From an uncultured bacterium (GTDB lineage: Bacteria; Spirochaetota; Spirochaetia; Sphaerochaetales; Sphaerochaetaceae): a stretch of DNA of 30,598 nt. Shown here one piece after another: positions 15,041 to 22,509 of the stretch (within the stretch, counting starts at the first letter, position 1; each line of letters starts with the position of its first letter). The stretch lies in contig CAJMOS010000021.1 in NCBI GenBank assembly GCA_905215015.1, forward strand, positions 1-30,598, read 5' to 3'. A program made the position numbers and the translations under genes. Under the pieces are notes generated by a model. It saw nothing but the letters and a program-made list of their open reading frames with translations, ran no database searches and was not told the DNA's origin.

Positions 15041-17224
15041 ATGGCAACAATCAAGGATATTGCAAAACTTGCCGGAGTCTCTCAAGGGACAGTTTCCAAC
15101 GTGTTGAACGGAAAAGGAAATGTCAGTAGCGGCAAGATTTTGCTTGTCCAGGATGCGGCGCGGCAACTCGGCTATGCCATCAACGAGAATGCGAAGCTTC
15201 TTCGCAAAGGACAGAGCAAGACAATTGCCGTGATTGTTCCCAACAATACCGATATCCAGTACATCGACTTTGTCACCTCGTTCTCCAACCAGGCGAGGGT
15301 GATGGGGTATGAGGCGTTTGTTGCCTATTCGCAGGACAACCCTGATCTCGAGAGAGAGCTCATCCAACAATTCCGTTCGCTGGTTGTGGTGGGGATTGTG
15401 TCATTCACATCCCTCGGTCAGGAGGCGGGCAGCATATATCGGAATCTTGGGTTTGACTCCCACAATGTCCTCTTCGTCGAGCGGAAGGGTGGCTCGGGTT
15501 TTATCGGATTCGATTACCAGAAAGCCGGAGCCGACATGGGGTTGCAACTACGTGGCAGTGGAGCGAAACGTGTGGCGCTTGTGGTCGAAGAACTGGCGAC
15601 CAATGACACGGAGTTCGCACGCGGTTTGTTTGGCACAGTTTCCGACTCCATGCAGGTGACGACCTATTCCATCACCCCTTACGGAAAGAAGTTTCAGTTG
15701 CTTGGCCTGTTTGATGGAGATCCCCCCGACCATATCGTGACTACCCGTATGGGTATCGCCCAGGCGTGCCGGGATCTCCAGAAGGGCTTCTATCCTGACC
15801 TTCATCCCCATTTCTTCACCTTATCCTCGCTCTACACGATTCCTGAAAAGGATTTCACCAAGTATGAGCTTGATTACCGGTGTCTCGGCCATCGGGCAGC
15901 CGAGCAAGTCATCCGGAACGTGCAGGAGCAGACCGAGAGTTCCATCATCTTGTCGAATGCCGGTTTTCGTCACTGGCGAAGCTCAATTGTCCCATTGCGT
16001 TCCAAGAAGCCGGAGCGGATTTCCATGCTTCTGCTGGACAGCCCACCCGCATATGCGGTGAAGCGGCTTGCACATATGTACTCCTGTGCCACCAACATCG
16101 ACATCAAAGTGGTTATCGCGGGTTACAAGGAAATCAACCGGGTGCTTTCCTCTCCAGAGGAGACCGGACAGTACGATATCCTTCGTGTCGGTGCGGATAT
16201 GCTCAGTTGGGATGGCATGCGAATTTTCAAGCCGCTTGACACGATTGATTTTGACGTTTCCGGGGTGTTCGGCAACTTGATTGACGGTCTGGAGAGGACT
16301 CACTCGATTGCCGATGGAAGAAGGTACGCAGTCCCTACTTCTCCATCAATCCAACTGTTGTTTTATCGGAAAGACCTGTTTGAGGATCCAACCTATCGGG
16401 CTCTGTACCAGGAGCAAAACTGCGAGAAGCTGGAAGTGCCTACCGATATGGCTCAGTTCCACAGGATTTCTCGTTTTTTCACCCGGACCATCAATCCTAT
16501 GTCCCCGGTTCCCTACGGTTCTACGGTAGGCCTTGGCGAAGAAGGAGAGCCGATTCTTGCTGGTACGGAGTTCCTGACTCGATATTTCAGCTATACGGAT
16601 TACCTTTTCCAGAAAGGAGGGGAACCTAGGCTCGACAGTCCGATTGCGAGACAGGCGCTCACCGACCTCCTTGCCGAGAAAGAGAGTTGCGGAACGCCGG
16701 TGACATGGTGGAACGAGGCTGCTCACCTTTTCGCTTCAGGGCAAGTGGCAATGACCATGGTGTTCACCAATTTTGTCCCTTCGTTCACCAACTTGGTGTC
16801 GAACAGGGTTGGGTTTTCTGCAATTCCAGGGTCAAACCCCTTGTTTGGCGGGGGTTCCCTCGGCGTTCAGAACCAATGTCGCTATCCGGAAGCGGCGCTT
16901 CAGTTCATTTCTTGGATTGTACGCGAACCGGCTGCTTCCAGCTTGGCGATGTTCGGAGGAAACCCGATTGTGCGAGAGACGCTCACGAATTACGAGGTGA
17001 TTGACACATATCCTTGGATGCCTCTGGTCAAGGAGGGTATTTCCTCCTACCACGCCTACCGTACGCCTTCGCACCCCAGCAGGCCGTTCAATGACCACAA
17101 ACTTCTTTCTCTTATCGGGAAGGAAGTCCGTGCCTGTTGGTACCAAGGCAAGGAACCTGCAGCAGCCTTGGAAGAATTGCAACAGTACTATCTTTCCCAT
17201 ACCAGAGAGTTCACCAATTTGTAA
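15041..17224 (+). CDS. LacI-type regulator fused to a family 1 solute-binding domain
   Basis: A 727-residue protein in three parts. Residues 1-60 are a LacI HTH and hinge (TIKDIAKLAGVSQGTVSNVL, then the INENAKLLRKG hinge). Residues about 60-320 form the usual LacI type I periplasmic-binding fold (IAVIVPNN, with VLFVERKG and GFDYQKAG). From about 330 to the end the sequence is that of a family 1 ABC solute-binding protein (YDILRVGADMLSW, YAVPTSPSIQLLFYRKDLFEDP, HLFASGQVAMTMVF, ALQFISWIVREPAA). No signal peptide or membrane segment exists, so this third domain is cytoplasmic. A normal LacI regulator ends near 340. The stop lies just upstream of two LacI-type operators and the importer operon, which it probably represses. 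The second ligand site is inferred. A longer ATG at 15002 is less likely. Confidence 0.88.
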   Translation: MATIKDIAKLAGVSQGTVSNVLNGKGNVSSGKILLVQDAARQLGYAINENAKLLRKGQSKTIAVIVPNNTDIQYIDFVTSFSNQARVMGYEAFVAYSQDNPDLERELIQQFRSLVVVGIVSFTSLGQEAGSIYRNLGFDSHNVLFVERKGGSGFIGFDYQKAGADMGLQLRGSGAKRVALVVEELATNDTEFARGLFGTVSDSMQVTTYSITPYGKKFQLLGLFDGDPPDHIVTTRMGIAQACRDLQKGFYPDLHPHFFTLSSLYTIPEKDFTKYELDYRCLGHRAAEQVIRNVQEQTESSIILSNAGFRHWRSSIVPLRSKKPERISMLLLDSPPAYAVKRLAHMYSCATNIDIKVVIAGYKEINRVLSSPEETGQYDILRVGADMLSWDGMRIFKPLDTIDFDVSGVFGNLIDGLERTHSIADGRRYAVPTSPSIQLLFYRKDLFEDPTYRALYQEQNCEKLEVPTDMAQFHRISRFFTRTINPMSPVPYGSTVGLGEEGEPILAGTEFLTRYFSYTDYLFQKGGEPRLDSPIARQALTDLLAEKESCGTPVTWWNEAAHLFASGQVAMTMVFTNFVPSFTNLVSNRVGFSAIPGSNPLFGGGSLGVQNQCRYPEAALQFISWIVREPAASSLAMFGGNPIVRETLTNYEVIDTYPWMPLVKEGISSYHAYRTPSHPSRPFNDHKLLSLIGKEVRACWYQGKEPAAALEELQQYYLSHTREFTNL

Positions 17225-17299
17225 ATCCCTGTCTGCCAAAAAGTTCTGAATCCCGGTTCCTTCGAAGCGTGAAAGGGAATTCTTTGTTCATCCAAAGAT

Positions 17300-17324
17300 T
17301 GAAACGTTTCATTGACACGTTTCA
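17300..17324 (+). promoter_or_regulatory. Tandem LacI-type operators
   Basis: TGAAACGTTTCA (17300-17311) is a perfect 12-bp palindrome with the central CG of LacI-family operators. TGACACGTTTCA (17313-17324) repeats it with one changed base, 13 bp further on. The second copy covers the -35 box of the SBP promoter, so binding should block RNA polymerase. The upstream LacI-SBP fusion is the obvious binder. Confidence 0.82.
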
Positions 17325-17339
17325 AATAAAAGATATAAT
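17312..17339 (+). promoter_or_regulatory. Consensus sigma-70 promoter of the sugar importer operon
   Basis: TTGACA (17312-17317) and TATAAT (17334-17339) are both perfect, with a 16-bp spacer. The first operator ends one base upstream and the second overlaps the -35 box. Confidence 0.9.
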
Positions 17340-17373
17340 CAAATTATCAAAATTGGAACAAAAGGAGAATCTT

Positions 17374-18702
17374 ATGAGGAAAAAACTACTTGCAAGCATG
17401 CTCTTGCTGGGTTTGGCGATTTCGTCGGTGTTCGCGAATGGTTCGGCAGAAGCAACTTCCGCGAAAAACAAGCCTATGGAATTGACTTTTTTCTTTCCGG
17501 TGAATGTCGGAGGTGCGGTAACCAAGTACGTTGATAAGATTTGCAATGATTGGAACGCGGAACATCCGGAAGCGACGGTGAAACCGGTCTATACCGGCAA
17601 CTATGACGACACGGTTGTCAAGATTCAAAGTTCGATTCAAGGAAAGAATCCACCGGATCTCTTCATTTCCTTGGCTACCCAACGCTTTTCCATGTACGTG
17701 CAAGACGCCGTGGTTCCCTTGGATGATTTCATTGCGGCAGATGGAGCCGAGGGCAAGGCATATATCGACGATTTTCTTTCCGGATTCATGGAGGATTCCT
17801 ATGTAGAGGGCCACATCATCAGCATTCCTTTCCAGAGAAGCACCGAAATCATGTTCTACAACAAGGATGCGTTCCGGGAGGTGGGCTTGGATCCGGAGCA
17901 ACCGCCGAAATCCTGGGCGGAACTTGCAGACTACGCACAAAAGCTGACAAAGGTCGGCGCTGACGGCAACGTCGAGCGCTATGGCGTGGGCATTGCGCTG
18001 AACAGCGGCTCCGCCCAGTGGCAGTTCACAGGTTTCTGCTTGCAAAACTCCAAGAATGGAGAGAACCTGATGAGCGATGACGGCAAGTCGATTTACTTCG
18101 ATACGCCGGAGAACGTGGAAGCCTTGCAATTCTGGTGCGATCTCCAGAACAAGTACAAATGCATGCAACCTGGCATTGTCCAGTGGACCGATCTTCCTGG
18201 CCAATTCCTCTCGGGCAAGGTGGCGATGATTTACCATACCACCGGCAACCTTGGCAACATCAGCAAGAACGCTTCCTTCGATTTCGGTACCTGCTTCCTG
18301 CCTGGCAACAAGCGCATGGCGGCTCCGACCGGTGGCGGCAACTTCTATATCTCCAAGGGAATCTCGAAAGAGCGCCAGCAGAAGGCTTGGGAGTTCATCA
18401 AGTTCGCAACCACTGCTGAGCGAGCCGCCCAATGGAGTATCGACACCGGTTATGTCGTGACTCGAAAGTCTGCGTTGGAATTGCCGCAGATGAAGGCGTA
18501 CTACGAGAATCTCCCGCAGGCAAAAGTAGCATACGAGCAGATTCCCATCAGCAAACCGGAACTTACCAGCTACGATTCCACCAAGATGTGGCGGATTCTG
18601 AACGATGCGATCCAGGCTGCCATAACGGGAGAAAAGACTCCTGCCCAAGCCCTGAAAGACGCTCAGAAAGAAGCCGATGACACGTTGAAGAAATTCAAGT
18701 AA
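17374..18702 (+). CDS. Sugar/glycerol-phosphate ABC importer, solute-binding protein (UgpB-like)
   Basis: A 442-residue family 1 SBP with an N-terminal signal peptide (MRKKLLASMLLLGLAISSVF, cleavage near ANG); no lipobox Cys is seen, so it is probably free in the periplasm. The body resembles UgpB in the KPVYTGNYDD block and in MFYNKDAFREVGLDPEQPP, then WAELADYAQKL. It would bind a sugar or glycerol-phosphate compound. The exact ligand is not proven; generic sugar SBPs share part of this pattern. The start at 17374 has AAAGGAGAA 5-6 nt upstream. Regulation is by the promoter and tandem operators directly before it. It begins the four-gene operon. Confidence 0.9.
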   Translation: MRKKLLASMLLLGLAISSVFANGSAEATSAKNKPMELTFFFPVNVGGAVTKYVDKICNDWNAEHPEATVKPVYTGNYDDTVVKIQSSIQGKNPPDLFISLATQRFSMYVQDAVVPLDDFIAADGAEGKAYIDDFLSGFMEDSYVEGHIISIPFQRSTEIMFYNKDAFREVGLDPEQPPKSWAELADYAQKLTKVGADGNVERYGVGIALNSGSAQWQFTGFCLQNSKNGENLMSDDGKSIYFDTPENVEALQFWCDLQNKYKCMQPGIVQWTDLPGQFLSGKVAMIYHTTGNLGNISKNASFDFGTCFLPGNKRMAAPTGGGNFYISKGISKERQQKAWEFIKFATTAERAAQWSIDTGYVVTRKSALELPQMKAYYENLPQAKVAYEQIPISKPELTSYDSTKMWRILNDAIQAAITGEKTPAQALKDAQKEADDTLKKFK

Positions 18703-18721
18703 GTCGTTGTCGGATGAAAGA

Positions 18722-18745
18722 GGGTGGCTCTTTTGGGTGCCACCC
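18722..18745 (+). terminator. Hairpin between SBP and permease genes
   Basis: GGGTGGC (18722-18728) pairs with GCCACCC (18739-18745), then GCTTTATT. With only a weak T-tract it is likely a partial terminator or an RNA-stabilising hairpin that keeps SBP expression above permease expression. Confidence 0.6.
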
Positions 18746-18772
18746 GCTTTATTGGATCTCAAGAGGTATCGA

Positions 18773-19672
18773 ATGCTTTTCAAACGTACATCAAGACGTC
18801 AGATGAACCAGACGTTGCTTGCGTGGCTTCTGCTTGCTCCGACTCTGTTTTTCATGGTGTTGTTCACCATTTGGCCAATCATCCGAAGTGTTGGCTTGAG
18901 TTTCACCGCTTTTGAGCTTGGCATGCGTAAACCCCAATTCATCGGGTTTGAAAACTACACGTATTTCGCCACCAGCGCCTTGTTTTGGAAGGTCATGCGC
19001 AATACGCTGTATTTTTCAATACTGACGGTGGTTCCCGCATTTGTGCTTGGGTTGGCGTTCGCCATGTTCGTGAACAAGAAGTACCGCAGGGGTATTGGCC
19101 TGTTCCGGACAAGCTTCTTCTATCCGGTCGTGATGCCGATGATAGCGATTGCTTCCATCTGGTTGTTCATGTATATGCCGGAAACAGGCATGTTCGACCA
19201 ATTGCTCATGAAATGCGGAGGAAAGCCCCTCGGAGTGCTCTCCAACAAGAAATACGTCTTGCCTGCCATGGCCGCGATGTACGTGTGGAGGGAAGCTGGC
19301 TACCTGATGATTTTTTTCCTTTCTGGTTTGCAGAATCTTGACCACGAGCTTTTCGAGGCTGCGCTTCTTGATGGCGCTTCCCCCGTCCGGACATTCCGGT
19401 CCATCACCTTTCCCTTGCTTGCCCCAACCACGCTGTTCGTCTCGATTACCGCTTTGACCGACAGCCTGAAGCTGGTCGACCACATTGTCATCATGACCGA
19501 GGGGGCACCGAACAACGCCAGCACGCTGTTGCTCTACTACATCTACCAGCAGGGTTTTATTTTCTTCGACCAAGCCAAAGCCGCGACACTCACGGTCGTC
19601 ATGCTCCTCATCATGCTCGTCATCTCGATGGGACAATTCCTCAACAGCGACAAGCGTATCTACTACAATTAA
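18773..19672 (+). CDS. ABC sugar importer permease (MalF/UgpA type)
   Basis: A 299-residue inner-membrane protein with about six transmembrane segments (first LLAWLLLAPTLFFMVLFTIW) and the EAA loop EAALLDGASPVRTFRSITFPLLAP near residues 200-225, which contacts the ATPase. It forms the channel with the next gene product. The ATG at 18773 is preferred because AAGAGG lies 6 nt upstream; an in-frame TTG at 18707 would run through the intergenic hairpin. The start MLFKRTSRRQM has a positive cytoplasmic end. No ATPase gene is in this operon. Confidence 0.92.
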   Translation: MLFKRTSRRQMNQTLLAWLLLAPTLFFMVLFTIWPIIRSVGLSFTAFELGMRKPQFIGFENYTYFATSALFWKVMRNTLYFSILTVVPAFVLGLAFAMFVNKKYRRGIGLFRTSFFYPVVMPMIAIASIWLFMYMPETGMFDQLLMKCGGKPLGVLSNKKYVLPAMAAMYVWREAGYLMIFFLSGLQNLDHELFEAALLDGASPVRTFRSITFPLLAPTTLFVSITALTDSLKLVDHIVIMTEGAPNNASTLLLYYIYQQGFIFFDQAKAATLTVVMLLIMLVISMGQFLNSDKRIYYN

Positions 19673-19683
19673 GGGGGTGGCAT

Positions 19684-20499
19684 ATGGCTCGGAAGAAGTT
19701 TCATGTTGCATTTTATCTTTTTGGTGGTATTGTCGCTTTCTTATGGCTGGTCCCCCTGATTTGGATGGTGCTTACCGCATTCACCAAGGCATCCTTTGTC
19801 ATGCAAGTGTTTCCACACACCGGCTGGACCTTCGGCAATATCGCCTACGTCTGGGGGCAGGTTCCATTCGGACGGTATTACCTGAACACGATCACCATCG
19901 TCGTCTGCACTTACGCGATTCAATTCGTCACCATCACAATGGCGGCATATGCCCTTGCGACGCTTCGTTTCAAGGGGGAGAAGCTGGTGTTCCTGATTAT
20001 CTTCGTACAGATCATCATCCCCAACGACATCCTGATCATTCCAAATTTCATGACGATATCTGACCTCGGGTTGACGGATACGAAGCTCGCAATCATGTTG
20101 CCTTTCCTTGGTTCGGCAATGGGCACTTTCCTTCTCCGTCAGCATTTCAAGACGATTCCCCGAGCCTTGACGGATGCGGCCATCATCGATGGATGCAACA
20201 CAGCCCAGGTAATCCGGCATGTGTTCGTTCCGAATGCGAAGACCGCCTACATCTCCTTCGCGCTGGTTTCCGTGAGCTACCATTGGAACAACTTCCTGTG
20301 GCCGCTCGTCGTCACCAACTCGGTCGAAAACCGGACTCTTACGGTTGGATTGGCCTTGTTCGCGAAAAGCAAAGAGGCCGTCCTCCAGTGGACCAACGTT
20401 TGTGCCGCCACCTTCATCATCAGCGCACCGCTTGTCGTTCTTTTCCTTGTCTTCCAGAGACAGTTTATTGAGAGCTTCGTCTCTTCGGGTATCAAATGA
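19684..20499 (+). CDS. ABC sugar importer permease (MalG/UgpE type)
   Basis: A 271-residue partner permease with a leading transmembrane helix (FYLFGGIVAFLWLVPLIW), multiple further helices and the EAA-type loop with ALTDAAIIDGCNTAQVIRHV near 160-180. It is 11 nt after the first permease with GGGGGTGG as ribosome-binding site. The stop overlaps the MBL gene as ATGA. It needs an ATPase in trans, probably a shared MsmX/UgpC-type subunit encoded elsewhere. Confidence 0.92.
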   Translation: MARKKFHVAFYLFGGIVAFLWLVPLIWMVLTAFTKASFVMQVFPHTGWTFGNIAYVWGQVPFGRYYLNTITIVVCTYAIQFVTITMAAYALATLRFKGEKLVFLIIFVQIIIPNDILIIPNFMTISDLGLTDTKLAIMLPFLGSAMGTFLLRQHFKTIPRALTDAAIIDGCNTAQVIRHVFVPNAKTAYISFALVSVSYHWNNFLWPLVVTNSVENRTLTVGLALFAKSKEAVLQWTNVCAATFIISAPLVVLFLVFQRQFIESFVSSGIK

Positions 20500-21182
20500 G
20501 CAATTTGGCAGCACTTCATTTTCTTGGGGTAGGGGGAGCGTTTGCTCCAGAGTTGGGGAACACCAGTATGTGGTTCCTCTGGAACAACGATTTTGTCCTG
20601 ATTGATTGTGGGGAATCCGTCTTCGAGAAATTGCTTGCCATTGGTGCATTTACGGAAGCCCGGCGCATTCTTGTAGTGATTACACACACGCATTGTGACC
20701 ATGTGGGGAGTTTGGGAACTCTTTGTTCCTACGCTGCGCTCGTGTCCCATCAGCAAGTGGAAATCTACCATCCTGATCTTGCAAGGCTCCGCTCGTTCCT
20801 GGATATCGTGGGCATAGATCGTTCGTTTTATCAATTGCACGACCAGGTCCCTTCGGATTGGGGGTTGCGCATTGTTCCCTATCGTGTTGTGCACGCATCT
20901 GATATGCAGTGTTTTGGGTATTGGTTTCGGGAGTTGGGCTTTTACGTAAGCGGTGATGCCGCCGATATCCCGGATGCCGTGCTGGCGGCTTTTCTGAAGG
21001 GCGAGATTGAAAGGATTTATCAGGATACCACAACCAAAGTCTCTTCCGCCCATGGGTATCTCGGGCTGATGGAGGATAAAATCCCTTTCGGGGACCGGAA
21101 GAGATATTACGCCGTTCATCTTCCCAATAGGGAGGCTGTCAGCCTTTTGCGTGCGAAAGGATTCTCGGTAGCTTCCTGCTAG
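20496..21182 (+). CDS. MBL-fold metallo-hydrolase, last gene of the importer operon
   Basis: The 228-residue cytoplasmic protein has the metallo-beta-lactamase signature HTHCDHVGS (near residue 65), an LIDCGE strand before it, a later His in VPYRVVHASD and the FYVSGDA block that supplies the bridging Asp; the pattern looks like the RNase Z/PhnP phosphodiesterase branch. There is no signal peptide. ATGA overlap with the permease makes co-translation likely, so it probably acts on the imported compound or a derivative, perhaps a phosphodiester or cyclic phosphate. That substrate is speculation from context; family and metal site are well supported. Confidence 0.85.
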   Translation: MSNLAALHFLGVGGAFAPELGNTSMWFLWNNDFVLIDCGESVFEKLLAIGAFTEARRILVVITHTHCDHVGSLGTLCSYAALVSHQQVEIYHPDLARLRSFLDIVGIDRSFYQLHDQVPSDWGLRIVPYRVVHASDMQCFGYWFRELGFYVSGDAADIPDAVLAAFLKGEIERIYQDTTTKVSSAHGYLGLMEDKIPFGDRKRYYAVHLPNREAVSLLRAKGFSVASC

Positions 21183-21230
21183 AATCCGTCTTTCTGTCGG
21201 AGAAAAGACATCCTTCCAGAAATATGACGA

Positions 21231-21258
21231 CGGGACTGCCCGGATGTGGACAGTCCCG
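21231..21258. terminator. Hairpin between convergent operons
   Basis: CGGGACTG (21231-21238) and CAGTCCCG (21251-21258) form an 8-bp stem between the MBL stop (21182) and the iron-SBP stop (21278). Neither side has a clear T-run; it may serve both strands. Confidence 0.5.
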
Positions 21259-21277
21259 CCATTGGTTTCCTTGACCG

Positions 21278-22480
21278 TTATCTCTTCAGATGGGCGATAT
21301 AGTAGTCGCGGACTTCAATGTAGTGCTCGTAGATGTAGTTGTAGTCCGGGGTGTAGTATTTGGCCAATGCCTCGTCAAGTGGGGCGTTGCCCTTTGAGGG
21401 CGGGCATTCGGGTCTGACGGACCAAGTGCCGGTCGTCCCAAAGCGGGTGTATCCCTTGCCCTTGCCGTCGTCGCCACCCATCAGATAGCGGATGAACATC
21501 TTCGCGATGTTGGGGTGTTTGCACCCGTTGACGATGCCGAAGAAGTTCAGCACGTACATGCCGCTGGAAGGCTCGACGTCCTGGTTGTAGGCGAGGGCCC
21601 AGTTGTTCTCCTCGCCCTTGCGGACTTTGACGGAAGAGGCGTAGCCGACCGGAGGGTCTGCCTGGCCCTTGGTTCCGACCAGCTGGACCACCTCGTCGCT
21701 GCGGTCTGCGTTGATCGGGCTGTTGGCCTCCATGCGCTTGATGAAAGCGAATCCGGCGTTGGGCTCGTCCTTGTCCAGGACGATGTCCTTGCCGTAGTAG
21801 TCCTTGTAGGCCTTGGCCATGTCTTCGGGGTGCTGGGTGAACAGCGTGTAGACCGCAAGGTATGCGGTGTTGTCGGCGGCGTCCTGCAGGACGAACTTGC
21901 CCTTGTTCTTCGGGTCGGTCAGCTCCCACCAGTTCTTCAGCGGTTTGCCGCTTTCCGTGTTGTAGAACCAGGTCAGGGCCTCGATGATGAACGGGGTCAT
22001 CGACTTGAAGCGTTTGTCCACGTTCCCGTAGATGGAGTCGGGCATGTAGTTGTGGAGGATGCCGGTGTCGAAGAAATCGACCTTGTAGTCTCCGAGCACC
22101 TCCTTGGAGTGGATCAGGTCAGCTCCCGCGATACCAGCCTCGTACTCTCTCTGGAACTTTTCCTTTAGCTCGTCGCTGGAGATATTGTAGACGGTGACGT
22201 CCAAGCCGGGATATTCGGACATGAACTCCTTGGCCGCCTTTTCGGTACGGCTGGAGATGGTGTAGACCACCATGCTTCCTGTCTCCTTCTTGGCCTTCTC
22301 GTACAGGGCGTCCATCGTCTCGTCTTCGTACAAACCGTTGTCGATGGCCCATTGCTCTTCGGCTGAGACCGTGTTGGTTCCAGTCCCGGCAGTCGCCGGG
22401 GCGGTTTCCTTGGCACCACCCGCGAACAAGCTCATGGTCAGTGCGAGCAGGGTAGCCAGCGCAAGCAATCGTTTTTTCAT
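21278..22480 (-). CDS. Ferric-iron-type ABC importer, solute-binding protein
   Basis: A 400-residue SBP with a signal peptide (MKKRLLALATLLALTMSLFA, then GGAKETAPA) and no lipobox Cys. The body begins GSMVVYTISSRTEKAAKEF, the typical first strand of the FbpA/AfuA class, and has YNISSDELKEKF, GADLIHSKE, LTWFYNTE and KGKFVLQDAADNT. Class members bind ferric iron; some relatives bind sugar phosphates or polyamines. I cannot identify the FbpA Tyr ligands with certainty. The start at 22480 has GGAGG 6 nt upstream. It is the third gene of the minus-strand operon, after the permease and the ATPase, which differs from the usual SBP-first order. Confidence 0.86.
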   Translation of the reverse strand: MKKRLLALATLLALTMSLFAGGAKETAPATAGTGTNTVSAEEQWAIDNGLYEDETMDALYEKAKKETGSMVVYTISSRTEKAAKEFMSEYPGLDVTVYNISSDELKEKFQREYEAGIAGADLIHSKEVLGDYKVDFFDTGILHNYMPDSIYGNVDKRFKSMTPFIIEALTWFYNTESGKPLKNWWELTDPKNKGKFVLQDAADNTAYLAVYTLFTQHPEDMAKAYKDYYGKDIVLDKDEPNAGFAFIKRMEANSPINADRSDEVVQLVGTKGQADPPVGYASSVKVRKGEENNWALAYNQDVEPSSGMYVLNFFGIVNGCKHPNIAKMFIRYLMGGDDGKGKGYTRFGTTGTWSVRPECPPSKGNAPLDEALAKYYTPDYNYIYEHYIEVRDYYIAHLKR

Positions 22481-22509
22481 GCAATCCTCCTTCAAGATAT
22501 CTCCAGCAG

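Noticed and set aside
17225..17299. Possible terminator after the LacI fusion (GAATCCC with GGGAATTC)
   Set aside because: The pairing needs a bulge and the T-tract is weak, so I do not call it.
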